Below are positions 34,561 through 46,852 of a stretch of 64,000 bases of DNA, piece by piece. The notes beneath the pieces were generated by a model that saw only the letters and a list, made by a program, of their open reading frames with translations, had not been told where the DNA came from and did no database searches. The translations under genes and the position numbers were made by a program. The stretch's first letter is position 1, and each line of letters starts with the position of its first letter. The DNA lies in contig JADCRB010000043.1 of the NCBI GenBank assembly GCA_021464245.1, positions 5,326,794 to 5,390,793 of the forward strand. The letters are read 5' to 3'. Source of the DNA: Carallia brachiata. Lineage: Eukaryota > Streptophyta > Magnoliopsida > Malpighiales > Rhizophoraceae.

Positions 34561-34979
34561 TTACTTCAATCTCAATTTATAGATCTGATAACAATGTACC
34601 GATAATAAATTTTTTTTTATAAAAAAAATTCTACGTCCCCCATACGGTCTATGTATTATTTGTGTAAGTATGTCAACAACGACCAAGACCTTTTGGTTTG
34701 CAGTCCAATCCGAAGTGCTCCGTACGTGCCAGCCTAGTTAGCCGAGAATCCGGAAATCTCCATAGCACTGCTTTTCGATTTTCCTCCTTTTTGCACCACA
34801 GAAAACAAAATATCTGGAAAAGCAGGGTCTCGTTTGTGAAGAATCAGCACGTCCTTGCATCTTGCTGATCGGTCTTGAGTTTCATCGCTCACTTAAATTT
34901 GGTGCCCAAAATTCGTAGACTTCAAATATTTGTGCACCATATACGTATTTGCATAAAAAAGAGAAGCAATATAGGAATA
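34561..34979 (+). other. Upstream region of the TIR-NBS-LRR gene
   Basis: It holds a short poly(A/T) stretch and then a more GC-balanced region before the ATG at 34980. No clear TATA box was found. An in-frame ATG at 34875 would add 35 residues with no counterpart in the family. Confidence 0.45.
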
Positions 34980-37900
34980 ATGAAAGAGAATTGGAGCTAC
35001 GATGTGTTTTTGAGCTTCAGAGGCGAAGATGTACGCAAGAATTTCATCAGCCACCTCTACTGTGCTCTGGATCAAGTTGGTTTCAGGATCTACAAAGATG
35101 ACAATGAGCTGCAAAGAGGACAAGAAATCGGGCCTGGACGACTTCAGGCAATCGAGCAGTCGAGGATTGCGGTGGTTGTGTTTTCCAAGAACTATGCTGA
35201 TTCTAGATGGTGCCTCGACGAGCTCGTCAAGATCCTGGAATGCAGACAGATTGTTGTGCCTGTTTTCTACCGTGTCGATCCATCAGAAGTTCGCCATGGG
35301 ACTGGCAGTGTTGGGAATGCTCTTTCCAGGCAGAGGAAGGCTTCAGTGGAGAAAGTTGAGAGTTGGAAGTCTGCTCTCAGCGTTGCGGCAAATCTGGCTG
35401 GGTTTCCTCTGAAGGCTGCCGGCTGGTAATCTTTCATTGAAAAAGCATGATTCCGTTAAAGGGTCAAACAATTGAAGACTTAAAAATTAGCCATAATCTT
35501 TTGCAGAACTCAGAGACGGAGAGGACTAAACCTCGAGAAATCGAAAGCTAATGCCTAAGTTATCCATTCTAGATGGCGTCTATATTTTCAAGTTTTAGCT
35601 ATGTTGCTCGTTCATTTGTTGTTTCCCACATAAATGCTTGAGTTTGCTTAATGGCTATATTTAAATTGAACCTTCTTATATGTTTTTTTCACACATTGTA
35701 TAATGTTCAGGGATGAGTCGGAGTTTATCAAGAAAATTGTCGAAGATATATGGGTTAAGATCTATCCTACCTACCTCAGTGACGTTGATCAATAGACTCT
35801 CAGGTACGGGATTTAGTATCGCTATTGAGTATTGACTCAGAAGACGTTCGTTTCATAGGAATCCATGGTATGCCTGGAGTAGGCAAGACTACCATAGCCA
35901 AAGTAGCTAGGAACCAGTTGTTTCCCAGATTTGATGGTAACAGCTTTCTTGAAGATGTTCGCCTAGCGTCAAAACAACGAGATGGACTAGTTGATTTACA
36001 GAAGAGACTTCTCTGTGATATCTTAAAATTGAGGGAATTACATGTGAGCAATGTTGATGATGGGATCCATAAGATCAAAAGTCGATTATGCTATAAGAGG
36101 GTTATTATTATACTTGATAATGTTGATCATTTGGACCAACTGGCAGCACTTGCTAAAGAACACAGCTGGTTTGGCGGTGGAAGCAGAATCATAGTCACGA
36201 GTGGGGATGAACATTTGCTAAATGCTCAAGGAGTGGATGCCAAATACATGGTCCGGCCTTTATCTGATCAAGATGCTTCACGGCTCTTTTGTTGGCATGC
36301 TTTTAGACATGATTGTCCAGCGGACGGTTATGAAGAAATCTCAAAAGAGGTCATAAACTATTCTGGAGGGCTTCCATTAGCTCTTTAAGTTTTGGGTTCC
36401 TTTCTATCCGACAAAACGATACCTGAGTGGATTAGCGCATTGGAAGCGATCAAAACGACTCCGCATGAAGAAATTTTCATGCAACTTAGAATAATTTTCG
36501 ATGCATTGAATGATCAGCAAAAGGCCATCTTTCTCAACATTGTGTTTTTCTTTGTGGGGATGGATGAAAGTGATGTAATTGCAGTACTAGATGGTTGCGG
36601 TTTCCATACAAGAATCGCACTTCGCATTCTTATCCATAAGTGCCTTATAACGGTAAGTCAAAACAAGGTCATAATGCATGATCTGCTTCGAGAAATGGGA
36701 AAGGAAATTTTTCGTGGTGAGGATCCTGATGAACCTGGAAAACGCAGTAGACTATGGTTTTATAAAGATGCTCGGAGGGTGCTGAAATACGATGAGGTAA
36801 GCCCCCAGTTGCCTTTGTTCTGAAATTGTAACATTCAGTTGAAATAGGAGGCCTTGCTTAGAACCTATGAATTTAAAGAATGCTCCGTGCTGTTGTTTTC
36901 AGGGTGCTGAAAGAATCAGAGGTCTGATAGGGAACTTCCCTCAACCAAGGGAGAAATCATTTAGCACTGAAGCATTCATGAGTATGAAAAAATTAAGACT
37001 TCTTCAACTTAGGAATGTCTGCTTCGTTGGAGAGTGTGAGAATTTTTCAACAGAATTAAGATGGCTATGTTGGGATGGATTCCCTTGGAAATCTCTGCCA
37101 GCCAGTTTAAATCTCAAGAAATTGGTTGTATTGGAGTTGAGATACAGCCTGCTTGAACAAAAAATTTGGGAACAAGCAAAGGTATAACTATATATTTTTA
37201 CTTAATTCAGGCTTCTTTCAATGGATTAATGATTTTCTGTAAAAGCTTCCAAGTGACTTTTCTTGCTTCAGGTTCTTAAAAATCTGAAGGTTCTTGATCT
37301 CAGTTACGCTCACAACCTGATCAAAATCTCAGACATTGCTGGTTTCTGCAATATTGAGAAAATAATTCTTGTGGGTTGCATTAATTTGATCGAGTTACAC
37401 CAATCCATTGGCAATCTTGGCAAACTTATTTCCTTGAACTTGGAAAATTGCAAGAACCTTGTTCTTCTTCCAACAACTATTTGTAAGTTGAAGTCCCTCG
37501 AGAAGCTTAATTTGCATCTCTGCTCTAACCTGAAAGAGTTGCCAGAGAATTTAGGTGACATGACGAGTTTGAAAGAGCTCAACATAAGCTCTACTGCAAT
37601 CAAAGAGTTACCTAGGTCCATGGTGCATCTCACGAATCTTACATAATTTATATGGGATAATGAAGGTTCTCAATGTGAAAGTTCGTGCATTAATAGTTTG
37701 TCACCAGTATGGAGTTTAAAGTCTGGAAAAGATCTAAATCTCTCCTTTTGCAATCTGTCAGATGATTCATTTCCTGCAGATCTTGGTGGCCTGCCGAATT
37801 TGGAGAAATTGCTGCTCAGAGGAAATGCTTTTAGGAACTTACCAACTTGTTTATTACACTTGCCAAAATTACAAGGCCTCGATCTATCTGACTGTGATCT

Positions 37901-38994
37901 ATCAAGTGTAGAAAGTCCTGCAACTGCTGTGAGTCTCCCCTCACTGCAGTACCTGCTTTTAAGCAACAACAACTTTTGCTGCCTCCCAGTTGACTCGATT
38001 TGCGTTCCTATTAAGTGGCTATTCATAGATGAGTGCAGAAATCTTTGCACGATTTCAGGAGTTGAACAAAATTTATTCTTGTCAGCGAAGAATTGCACAT
38101 CATTGGAGAAAGTAGGAAACAAATGGGCTGCAAATTTAAATAAAACATTCTCTGAGATAAGCTTCAAATCAGCACATTGTCTACTTGGTGCACCAAAACA
38201 TCTATTTGGCTGCTCAAGACTGGGAGAGTTTGAGGGCCTGTATAAGCTGGAAGCTTTGAACATTGGTGAATTAGCTCAGGTGGAGAGATTGTTCAAATTG
38301 AAATGCTTACAAAATGAGACAGTGCATCTCTATAATGATTTGACCGGTGCAAAAATTAAGGGCCCTGTCCAGGTTCCTGTGCTTTCATATCTTTCTTCTG
38401 TTGCCTTCCCCCCATCCTTCCCCACATAATGAAAAAAACGATCAGTAAAAGCATGTCATACTAGAACTCTTATTATACTTTTGCATGTTCCAGGCATTGG
38501 CCGAGGGTTGTATCTACAGCATTTTTCTTCCTGCAAGCGAGGTTCCAGATTGGTTTAATTATCAGAACAAGGGTAGTTCCATTGTCGTAGATGTTCCTCA
38601 AATTCCGAATCAACGCCTTGAAAGGTTTGTTTTATGTGCTGTTTATGAGGAAGAACAAGGGGTCTTTAATAAACCTCTGCGTGTAGATGCGGCGCCCACA
38701 GCTAGCATCTGCATCAATAATTTGGTTTGTGGAAGTTCTTTTACATTCCGGCCAATAGTATTCTTGTGCTTGGAGAAGAGTACCGAAGTCATGTGGGTTA
38801 GCTGCTGGAGACGTACGGGACTGGTGAACGAAGGGGACAAATTTTCAGCTCAAGTAAGTGCAGGAGACAACTATAAGTATAAGGTGAAGGCTGTCGGTGT
38901 ACGACTAATATATGAACCTCTGGACACCTATAGATTGGAAAATCAAGCTTCTTGCCAAAATCCTTTCTTCAATAGCAGGGTTATTGGAGTTTGA
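34980..38994 (+). pseudogene. TIR-NBS-LRR immune receptor gene with C-JID, disrupted
   Basis: Five exons fit: 34980-35425, 35711-36796, 36903-37181, 37272-38372, 38494-38994. All introns are GT-AG; phase is 2 at the first and 0 at the others. Exon 1 is the TIR domain (YDVFLSFRGEDVRKNFISHL, then SRWCLDELVKIL with the conserved Glu linked to TIR NADase activity). Exon 2 is the NB-ARC: P-loop GMPGVGKTT, kinase-2 VIIILDNVD, GGLPLAL and MHDLLREMGKEI. Exons 3-4 are leucine-rich repeats. Exon 5 (SIFLPASEVPDWFNYQ) is the C-JID domain of TNLs. Such proteins sense effectors and trigger cell death. Lesions: a frameshift near 35790, TAA at 36386 (after GGLPLAL) and TAA at 37644 within the LRRs. RNBS-B reads VTSGDEHLL where a TTRD-type Arg is usual. 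The start at 34980 is the usual short TNL N-terminus. Confidence 0.92.
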
Positions 38995-39857
38995 TCCTTT
39001 TTTTTTCACTAAATTATCGGAGTTTCATCTTATTAGAAAGTTTCTGCTTTGCCTGCATTCTCGTTTTGATGGTGTATTTTTCCCTTCATGTTGAATTGTG
39101 CAGATATTTATTACATATGCCAACCTGCGACTAAAATATCTATTACAAAACTTTGAGTTATGAAAGCTACAAGGAATTGCTTCCTGCTTGTTTAGCTTTT
39201 GTTTGGTTTATATTATTACTATCATATTTAGACTCATTTCGAGAGCATAAGAAAAACAAATAACACATTCCACAATTGCAAAACGGGATATGTAAAAGGC
39301 CGACTGTTTTTTACACAACAGGACAAGAACAAGAATATTATGGTGCACCAATTTTAAAAAATTTCGGGCATGAACAAGTAGAAGATACAACTATATACAA
39401 TCCGTGCGATGCACAGTTTATCATATTTATTGAGAAATATAATTTTGTTTGTGTTTTATTTTAAAGGAAAAAAATAACAAAAAATTAAATTTTGAGTAAT
39501 ATTTTTCTTTTTAGGAAGAAAAGGAATAATAAAAATGTAATTTTTTTCTCTAAAGAAAAGAAAAAGAAGAATTGGGAAATAGTTTTTTTTTTTCCTTTTT
39601 CGGTAGATATATTTTACATTTATTTTTCGTTAATTATGCATATTTCCATTGCATGTATTTAAAATGAATACGAATAATCGTTAAAATAAATTGAGTGAAT
39701 TACAATAGGTATTTGTTTGTAATTGAGTAAACTAAGTATCCAATTATCATTGTTACTATAGATAATGCAAAAATCTTCCAAGAAAACTAGATATACTAAT
39801 ATTCACAGATTTTAAATTTTAATTTCATAAATATTCTAAATAATGTGAAGGAAAAAA
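38995..39857. other. Intergenic, 3' of the TNL pseudogene
   Basis: AT-rich sequence with no supported gene. It includes the probable 3' untranslated region of the TNL. Confidence 0.5.
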
Positions 39858-40068
39858 TTAGGCTGCCAGAATCGGGCATCTGCCCGAATGGTTTTTTATG
39901 TAACAAGACAGTGATTTTGTGCAACAAAACTGATATTTTGTGCAACAAAAAAAATCTGTATTTTTCTTTATTTTTTTAGTTGCATAAAATAGCAGTCTTG
40001 TTGTACAAAATTGTTATCTTATTGCACAAAAAATATTCGGGCAGATGTCCAATTCTGGAGATGTAATG
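39858..40068. mobile_element. Palindromic MITE-like element
   Basis: The left arm from 39861 (gccagaatcgggcatctgcc) and the right arm ending about 40063 are imperfect reverse complements along nearly the whole 200 bp. Shared parts include catctgcccgaat, a run of tttt with tgtgcaacaa and a repeated ttgtgcaac motif. A fold-back element with no coding capacity is the simplest reading. The flanks tta and taa do not form a clear direct duplication. Confidence 0.65.
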
Positions 40069-40084
40069 ACACCCGTATGTGAAA

Positions 40085-40110
40085 TACATACATACATACA
40101 TACATATATA
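40085..40110 (+). repeat. (CATA)n microsatellite
   Basis: Five to six units of catа-type repeat passing into tatata. It is a simple repeat. Confidence 0.85.
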
Positions 40111-41740
40111 GAGGTTAGAATTCATGTCTCATTTTTGTTCGTCTCTCTATTTTTTCCGTTTATTGAAATGCAAAGTCAATTAAAGCTCAAATATTTATAG
40201 TATAGGTTACTTACAAAAAAAAATATAAATAAATTATATTCACTTAAGTTATAAGAGAAATCTCTTTGAAGTATAAAAATATTGTTATGCATTGACTCGT
40301 TTAAAGTAGCTATTTCTGATAGTAGTTTATAAGTCCTTTATTTTATTTTTCCCTTTGTCTTTTGCTTTATTTCGTTAAAAAAAAAAAAGCAAGTTTTAGT
40401 ATATAATTTTTTTTTTTTAAGCAACACTAGAAAACAGAAAAAAAACAAAACAACAAAAAAGGATACAACAAAAGGAAAACCACCATTTGTTTCACTGGCC
40501 CCTGGTTTAGCGAATGATGGATACCTTTTCGATCTGTCATTGGATAAATTCGATTTTTTTTTTCAAAGAAAATGAGAAAGTTTGGTGATTATCTTATAAT
40601 TTTGTTAGAAAAGATTGTATTAATTTCGTTGTATAGGGAATTGAGTATAGGGAATTGAGTTGTTATATCAAATTTTTATAAAAGTAAACCACACAATACT
40701 TAATAAGAATTATCAATATTTTTTAAAATTATGTAAAATTAAATATACATTTAATTTTATTTTATAACTTAGCGTTGCTCGAACCGTAATCGAGCGAAGG
40801 CCTTCACAGAACTTTGCCACTAAACCATGCAATTCGGTGGTTAAGTTTGATTTTTTTGGTGACAATCCCACCCGTCTGGTCTCTTTATTCTTTGCACTAC
40901 TACCGACGTCTGGTCCAAGATGCATAAAAATGACCAAAATTATAAACTATAATTAAGTCACTGAACTTTTAATTATTGAAAAAAAAAAAAAAAGTCACTG
41001 AACTTTAATTTTACATTTGGTGGGATGCTGAAGTTTTCTTACCATACGTCATATCCCATTAAAACTCAACATCTTGTACATAAACAAGCTCTTCAATTCA
41101 ATTTTTTTTTATCCAATTTCCCTTAGATTTAATGGTCAAGCTAGTGATTGTTCTTTTTGGGAAATATTTATAAGTGTTTATCCCTTCAAATAATTATAAG
41201 GAAAATTCTCGCATGCTCTTCTTCTTCGGTCAAATGTTAAATATGAGGATAAATCTTGCATACCCTTCTTCTTTGTTGGAATGTTTCATAAAAACGAGTT
41301 ATTTTGACCTGAAAAAAAAAAAAAAAAAGGCCGCTAGATTTAGTAGTAATTTTCTTGATGTCGACCCAGATTTAGTTTTAATCATACCAACCAAAGTAGA
41401 CTGAAGTTGTCGATTGCATGAAAATCATGATTTGAGAGCTAAAATTGGAAATAAAATAAAAGTATAAGAATCTGATTTGTAGCAATAAAAAAACCAAAAA
41501 AAAAACTTTGCTATGAACAATTATTTTTTACTTTATTTTTTATAATTACTAATAAAAAATCAACAAATTAACATTTTTCAACGACAAAATTGTAATATAT
41601 TTAATTTTTATTTTTCTGACAGTCAATCAACATGTGTTATTTGTGACGATTATAAAAGAAAAATAAAAAATGACTGTTCTTAATAAAATCCTAAAAAAAA
41701 TCATGGAATTTAAATAGAAATTAGACTAAGGTTCCATATC
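40111..41740. other. Intergenic between TNL and pectin methylesterase genes
   Basis: AT-rich with long A and T runs. Apart from the SINE-like stretch listed separately, nothing is supported. Open frames at 40713-40937 and 41174-41404 lack domains and cross homopolymer tracts. Confidence 0.5.
40770..40860 (-). repeat. tRNA-derived SINE-like sequence, inverted
   Basis: On the minus strand, tagtggcaaag (40822-40812) resembles an A box and ggttcgagcaa (40785-40775) a B box, with spacing near that of tRNA promoters. The final bases of the B box deviate from consensus. It is not a tRNA gene, as no stem pairs with the ends. Confidence 0.45.
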
Positions 41741-41747
41741 TATAGCC

Positions 41748-41756
41748 TATATAAAG
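41748..41756 (+). promoter_or_regulatory. TATA box of the pectin methylesterase gene
   Basis: The sequence ctatataaag lies 67-75 bp before the ATG at 41823, giving a short 5' leader of about 40 bases if transcription starts near 41780. Confidence 0.7.
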
Positions 41757-41822
41757 CCTAGTGGAGAAAGGCAGAAAAACACTGCTTTGGTCTCAACCAA
41801 CTAAAGCTACCTAAACACAACA

Positions 41823-44487
41823 ATGGCAAGAACCCAACAGCCTCTGCTAGATACACCCAAAAATTCTCACAGAAAAACACTTTATGTGGTCCTCTTCTTG
41901 ACTGCAATAACAGGCTTAACTACACTTCCAGTTATCTTCCAATATTTCACCAAACTTAGCTCCTCCAATCCTCGCCTGTTGCAGAACATATGTAACCATG
42001 CCCAAAACCAAGCATCATGCTTGGCCTTGGTCACAGAAATAGCCACAACCACAACCAAGAAATTGGACCATGCGAATCTACTTCAAGTCCTACTAAAAAA
42101 ATCAGCACCCCACATCCAAAATACCATAGAAAAGGCAAATGATGTTAGCCGCCGGATCAATGATCCTAGAGAACAATCAGCACTAGTTGATTGTGTCGAT
42201 TTGATGGAGATCTCTCTGGATAGAATCAAAGACTCCGGGGAAGCTATTTCAAGGATTACGGTTGATAATTCCCATGCAAATGCTCATGCTTGGCTTAGTA
42301 GTGTGCTCACTAACCATGTTACATGCTTAGATGGGCTAATTGGTCAAGCCAGGTTCACAATGAAGCCAAAGGTCCATGACCTGATATTGCAGGCAAGAGC
42401 ATCACTGGCCATTATTGTTGCAATTTCACCAATACAAGAAGACATGATTCAGCCATTGAAGGGAGATTTTCCATTATGGGTGACGCGCCGGGATCGGAAA
42501 CTGTTACAGGCTTTCCCCAAGGATATCATGGCCGATGTCATTGTGGCCAAAGATGGGAGTGGCAAGTACAAGACTCTTCAGGAGGCCGTTGCATCGGTGC
42601 CCAAGAATGGCAAGGATAGGTATGTTATCTATGTGAAGAAGGGGACGTACAAAGAGAATGTTGAGGTGGGAAAGGCCAAAAAGAATGTGATGATTGTTGG
42701 AGATGGCATGGATTCCACCATCATAACCGCTAGTTTGAACAAAGTTGACATTAACTCTACTTACAGGTCTGCAACCGTAGGTAAAGATCTCATCTTTTTA
42801 CATTGGATTCATCTGAAAACCACACATGATATCTACACAATTGAACTTGGATTTTCTTTTGAGATGTTGTATCGTGAAGCCCTTCCGATTTGGATTAATA
42901 TTACTTCACTGGATAGATTTTAGACAGTTTCTTTTTTTTTTTTTTTTTTTTTGTGTCCAATTGGGGTGGAGAGAGGCGCCGAGGGGAATATTTTTTATGG
43001 GTGAAATCTGGGTCGAAAGCTTATATTTGGTAATCACTAATCTATATCAACATTTGGTTTTATAAGTTTTTCTGTTTTTTGGCATAACTAGTTACTAGTT
43101 AGAAAACTGTTGTTTGTTATTTTTTTTTTTTTATAATTCACTTATAATATTATATTATATAAATTTATTTTTTTATTTTTTATTTTAAGTACACTCTACT
43201 TATGTAATATAAAATGATAAATAAATTATACTTAAAAAAAAATGAGCCAAGTTAAAAATTTTCAATGGAACTCATATTTTTTTATAATGTTTATGATAAG
43301 GCTTGAATTGAATGAATTATTAACCACTTGGATTTAGCCCGCGTGGCCACCAATACTAATTGGTTGTGGGGTATGACACTCACCAACTGCAAACATACCT
43401 AACATTTTTTCAGTTTTACAATGTCCTATTAAATTATTAAAATAATCTCACATATGTCCCTGCCATGTTTATTAACAGTTACTGATCACTCTCTACTAAT
43501 CAGACTGTCCTAATTCCATGTTACTTCTTTTTTTTCTTAGTCGGAGCAGTTCCAGCCTTCGTTCCCCCTAATTACTAATCACTATCTACTAATCAGAATT
43601 TCGAATACAAAATTGGATGAGATCATTCATTCAATTGGAATAACTCATAATTCATTGAATCACAATGACGAGTTTAATTTATGGTAGACAAAGACCTTTA
43701 TTGAAGAGGCCGAAGTCCCAAATTTATGGGAACTATTTCATATAATTGTGATTATGGCCTATATCTTATTTTATTCTACAATCTACTGATGCTGCCGTAG
43801 GTGATGGATTTATGGCTCAAGACATTTGTTTTTCAGAACACGGCTGGGCCGAAAAAGTATCAAGCTGTGGCACTCCGAGTCAATGCCGACAAATCGGTCA
43901 TAAATCGCTGCCGTATTGATGGTTACCAAGACACTCTATATGCGCACAGCTTGAGACAATTCTACAGGGACTGCTATATCACAGGGACGGTAGACTTTAT
44001 ATTTGGCAATGCAGCTGTTGTGCTCCAAAACTGCACCATAGTAGCCCGGAAGCCCATGAGTGGCCAGAACAACATGGTGACGGCCCAAGGCCGAACTGAT
44101 CCAAATGAAAACACCGCGATTTCAATCCAGAATTGTAACATAATCGCGAGCTCTGACCTTGAGCCCGTTAAGGGCTCATCGGTCAAATCCTACTTGGGCC
44201 GGCCGTGGAAGCAGTATTCTAGGACTGTTGTGATGGAGTCCAACATTGGTGATCACATTGATCCTGCTGGTTGGTCACCCTGGAGTGGGGATTTTGCATT
44301 AAAGACACTGTATTATGGTGAGTTTATGAACAAGGGACCAGGTGCTGGAACTAGAAAGAGAGTGAATTGGCCTGGTTTTCATGTCATTACAAGTTCCAAT
44401 GAGGCCCGGAAATTCACGGTGGCTGAGCTGATACAAGGAGGGTCTTGGTTGCAGCCCACTGGAGTTGCTTACACCGAAGGACTATGA
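41823..44487 (+). pseudogene. Pectin methylesterase (type I, PMEI-PME) with a frameshift in exon 2
   Basis: Exon 1 is 41823-42780, the intron 42781-43800 (GTAAAG...TAG), exon 2 43801-44487. The protein would remove methyl esters from cell-wall pectin. Residues about 20-45 form a membrane anchor or signal (LYVVLFLTAITGLTTLPVIF). A pectinesterase-inhibitor domain with paired Cys follows, then RRDRKLL, the site where subtilases usually separate it from the enzyme. The catalytic part starts IMADVIVAKDGSGKYKTLQEAV. Exon 2 keeps QAVALRV, DTLYAH, GTVDFIFGNAAVV and YLGRPWKQYSRTV, so both Asp and the Arg of the active site are present. Exon 1 enters exon 2 as GDGFMAQDICF, but an extra T in 43829-43833 shifts the frame before QNTAG. 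A sequencing error cannot be excluded. The gene is solitary. Confidence 0.9.
42932..42953 (+). repeat. Poly(T) run in the pectin methylesterase intron
   Basis: Homopolymer of about 20 T within the intron. The rest of the 1,020-bp intron is AT-rich and shows no other feature. Confidence 0.85.
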
Positions 44488-45397
44488 AGCTGGATTGGGT
44501 TTATGCTTTCGGCTTTTTTTTTTTTTTCCTCAGTTTCTTGTCCAATGCCATTTCGGCATTTGTCGATAAATGGGCTCGTCGTGTGTGACTCTTCTGCCAG
44601 ATGGGCCTTGGATTCGATATTAAGTGGACCTTCTAGATAATGCACAACCCATCACCTGAAATAAAATTCCTATTAATCTATCGCCATAATTCTTCCGCAC
44701 AAAAACCACTAGTTGGTTCATTAGTATTATTTCAGAGAGAAGGTCAGAGTTCAATCTTTTCAAACATTTAATGAAAGCAAAAGTCAATTAGAGCTCAAAT
44801 TTTTTGTATTATTCATTGTTCATTCACCTATGTACCTTCGGAGTAATAATATTACCAGAATGCTATGAAGTGACTTATAGTTTAAAAAAAAAAAAGTGAG
44901 TCAAATTAGAATATATTGTTGGGGTAGTGAGGAGGATGATTATGGATGAGGATTTGCAACAAACAATCTATATATGTATAACTTTTCACTATGCATGCCA
45001 CTCACACTGAAGGCCTATATTTGTGTGTCCTCTAAATTTCTTTGTATTAGTGATAATTAATCTTCTAAGCACGTTAACAGGAATTCTGATTTTGTTGTAA
45101 ATGGCTTACCAAAACAAGGCACGGCTAGAGAAATGAATCTCATCACAAGACTTTAGTACCTATTCCGTTAAGTACTCTACATTGTAAACTCGTCTTCTTT
45201 ATGAAACTTTGTTTGATCTATAAAGAAATACATAATAAGCAAGAAACTAAAATAAACCTGCTATAATTTATATATTATTTCGTTTTACCAATAGTCATTT
45301 GATAAACCCAAATACTTGATTAACAATATTTGAAACCTGCGCCAATCCATCAATTATTTTTGGACATGCGTTTTCATCAATTTGGAGTGAACACTTA
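44488..45397. other. 3' flank of pectin methylesterase and intergenic
   Basis: An AATAAA at 44660-44665 is a candidate poly(A) signal about 170 bp after the stop. The remainder shows no gene. Confidence 0.5.
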
Positions 45398-45867
45398 GAG
45401 CCCATCTGGATTATATGATTTGCATGAAAAAGAATTGATTTCAAATTGAGGAATTTCTTGTGTTTGGATTGTGGCTTGGGTGAGAATCAGATTCATACTT
45501 GCAGATAAACAATTTTAATGGAGCCCACTACTTCTTTTCTCACCAAAAAGGGTGAGAAAGGAAGACCAGCATTACACAATATTTGAGAAGAATTATGGAA
45601 TTATCAAAAAACTTTTAAATTCTATGCACCCACCACCACTCCAATTTCAACAAAAATGTTTAGGGGTAATTTAGTCATTTAATATATATCAATTTTCTTT
45701 TTCTCTCTTTGTTTACCATATCCAAACAACATATTTACTTTTTTATAATTTTTTTTTACCTAATTCTAATTGATCCCAACAATTATTAATAAAATCATTT
45801 TCCTTTTTTTTTTCACTTTCTTTTTAACCTTTCTTTCTCACTTCACGGCAAAATCCAAACAGACCTT
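45398..45867. mobile_element. MITE-like element with short terminal inverted repeats
   Basis: The left end gagcccatctggatta and the right end aaatccaaacagaccttaa are imperfect inverted repeats of the gggcctgtttggat type that is common in hAT-like plant MITEs. The interior of about 440 bp is AT-rich and non-coding. No convincing 8-bp duplication was found. Confidence 0.5.
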
Positions 45868-46852
45868 AAGCTAGTGGGTATTAACAAAGAACTGGAGTAC
45901 TACTGTTACATTGAGGGAATCTCTAAACAAAGCCTGGTAATTAACCTGCTTCATCATCGCTTGCGTGGATAGAGTAGCTAAGGGACTTGGTCGCATGCAA
46001 AATCACGGGCTCGAGTTTTAGCCATGGTAAATGGGGGTTAAGCATACGTGAGTCTTATTGGGTTTCTAATAAACTACTGACATTTGTTGGATTCTTGAAA
46101 TTTACTCTCTCAAAGATTTAGTATAAATAATTTGATCTACCTAACATCACATGCCCTATGAAATCCAATGTGTTTGTAAGAAATCGCCTTTACTTACCCA
46201 TATCCTTTACCAAAAAAATAACAATAATAAAGAAAGAAATTAACATGCTTTTGCTTCACGAGGCAAAAAGCTTTCATTTTTTTTTTACTGGGTTCTACAT
46301 CTATATGTCATAAATACATATGAATACAATTTGTTCAACAGAATGAATCACTTAAACAATCTCCCTCATTTGGAGTTATGAAAGAATCTATACTGACTAT
46401 ACAGGGACCAGTTTGGAGGTTGAATAATAATTGTTCAAATAAAAGTTCATTGTACTTTATCTTTATGTATATAACATTCAGTACCATACAATAAAATCAA
46501 TTTAAAGCAGTACAACAACTTTCTTTAATACAACAAAAGAGACAATTGTCACCAATTTGCACAATTGAATACCTTCCAAATTTTCAATTCTTGCAATGAA
46601 CTTCACAAATGAATCAACGAAGTGTAAGCATTTAATTAGCTTCTATTCCCGCCTTGGGGCAGAGCAACCAAAGTAGGTTTTTTATTCAACCCCAAAGGTT
46701 AAACTGTTATGTGAGACATAAGGATGTATTATATAATAAATATTAACAATCTTATTAGACGAAATTTTATTGAGTTGAAAGTGTGAAAAAAAAAATAGAT
46801 TCATCATACCTGTAATTTGAACACAGGGCCTCTCGTTCATAAACGTAAACCA
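45868..46852. other. Intergenic before LINE 2
   Basis: A weak tRNA-promoter-like pair lies around 45965-46020 (tggatagagtagctaagg and gggctcgagttt). It is too degenerate to call. Otherwise AT-rich with no gene. Confidence 0.45.
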
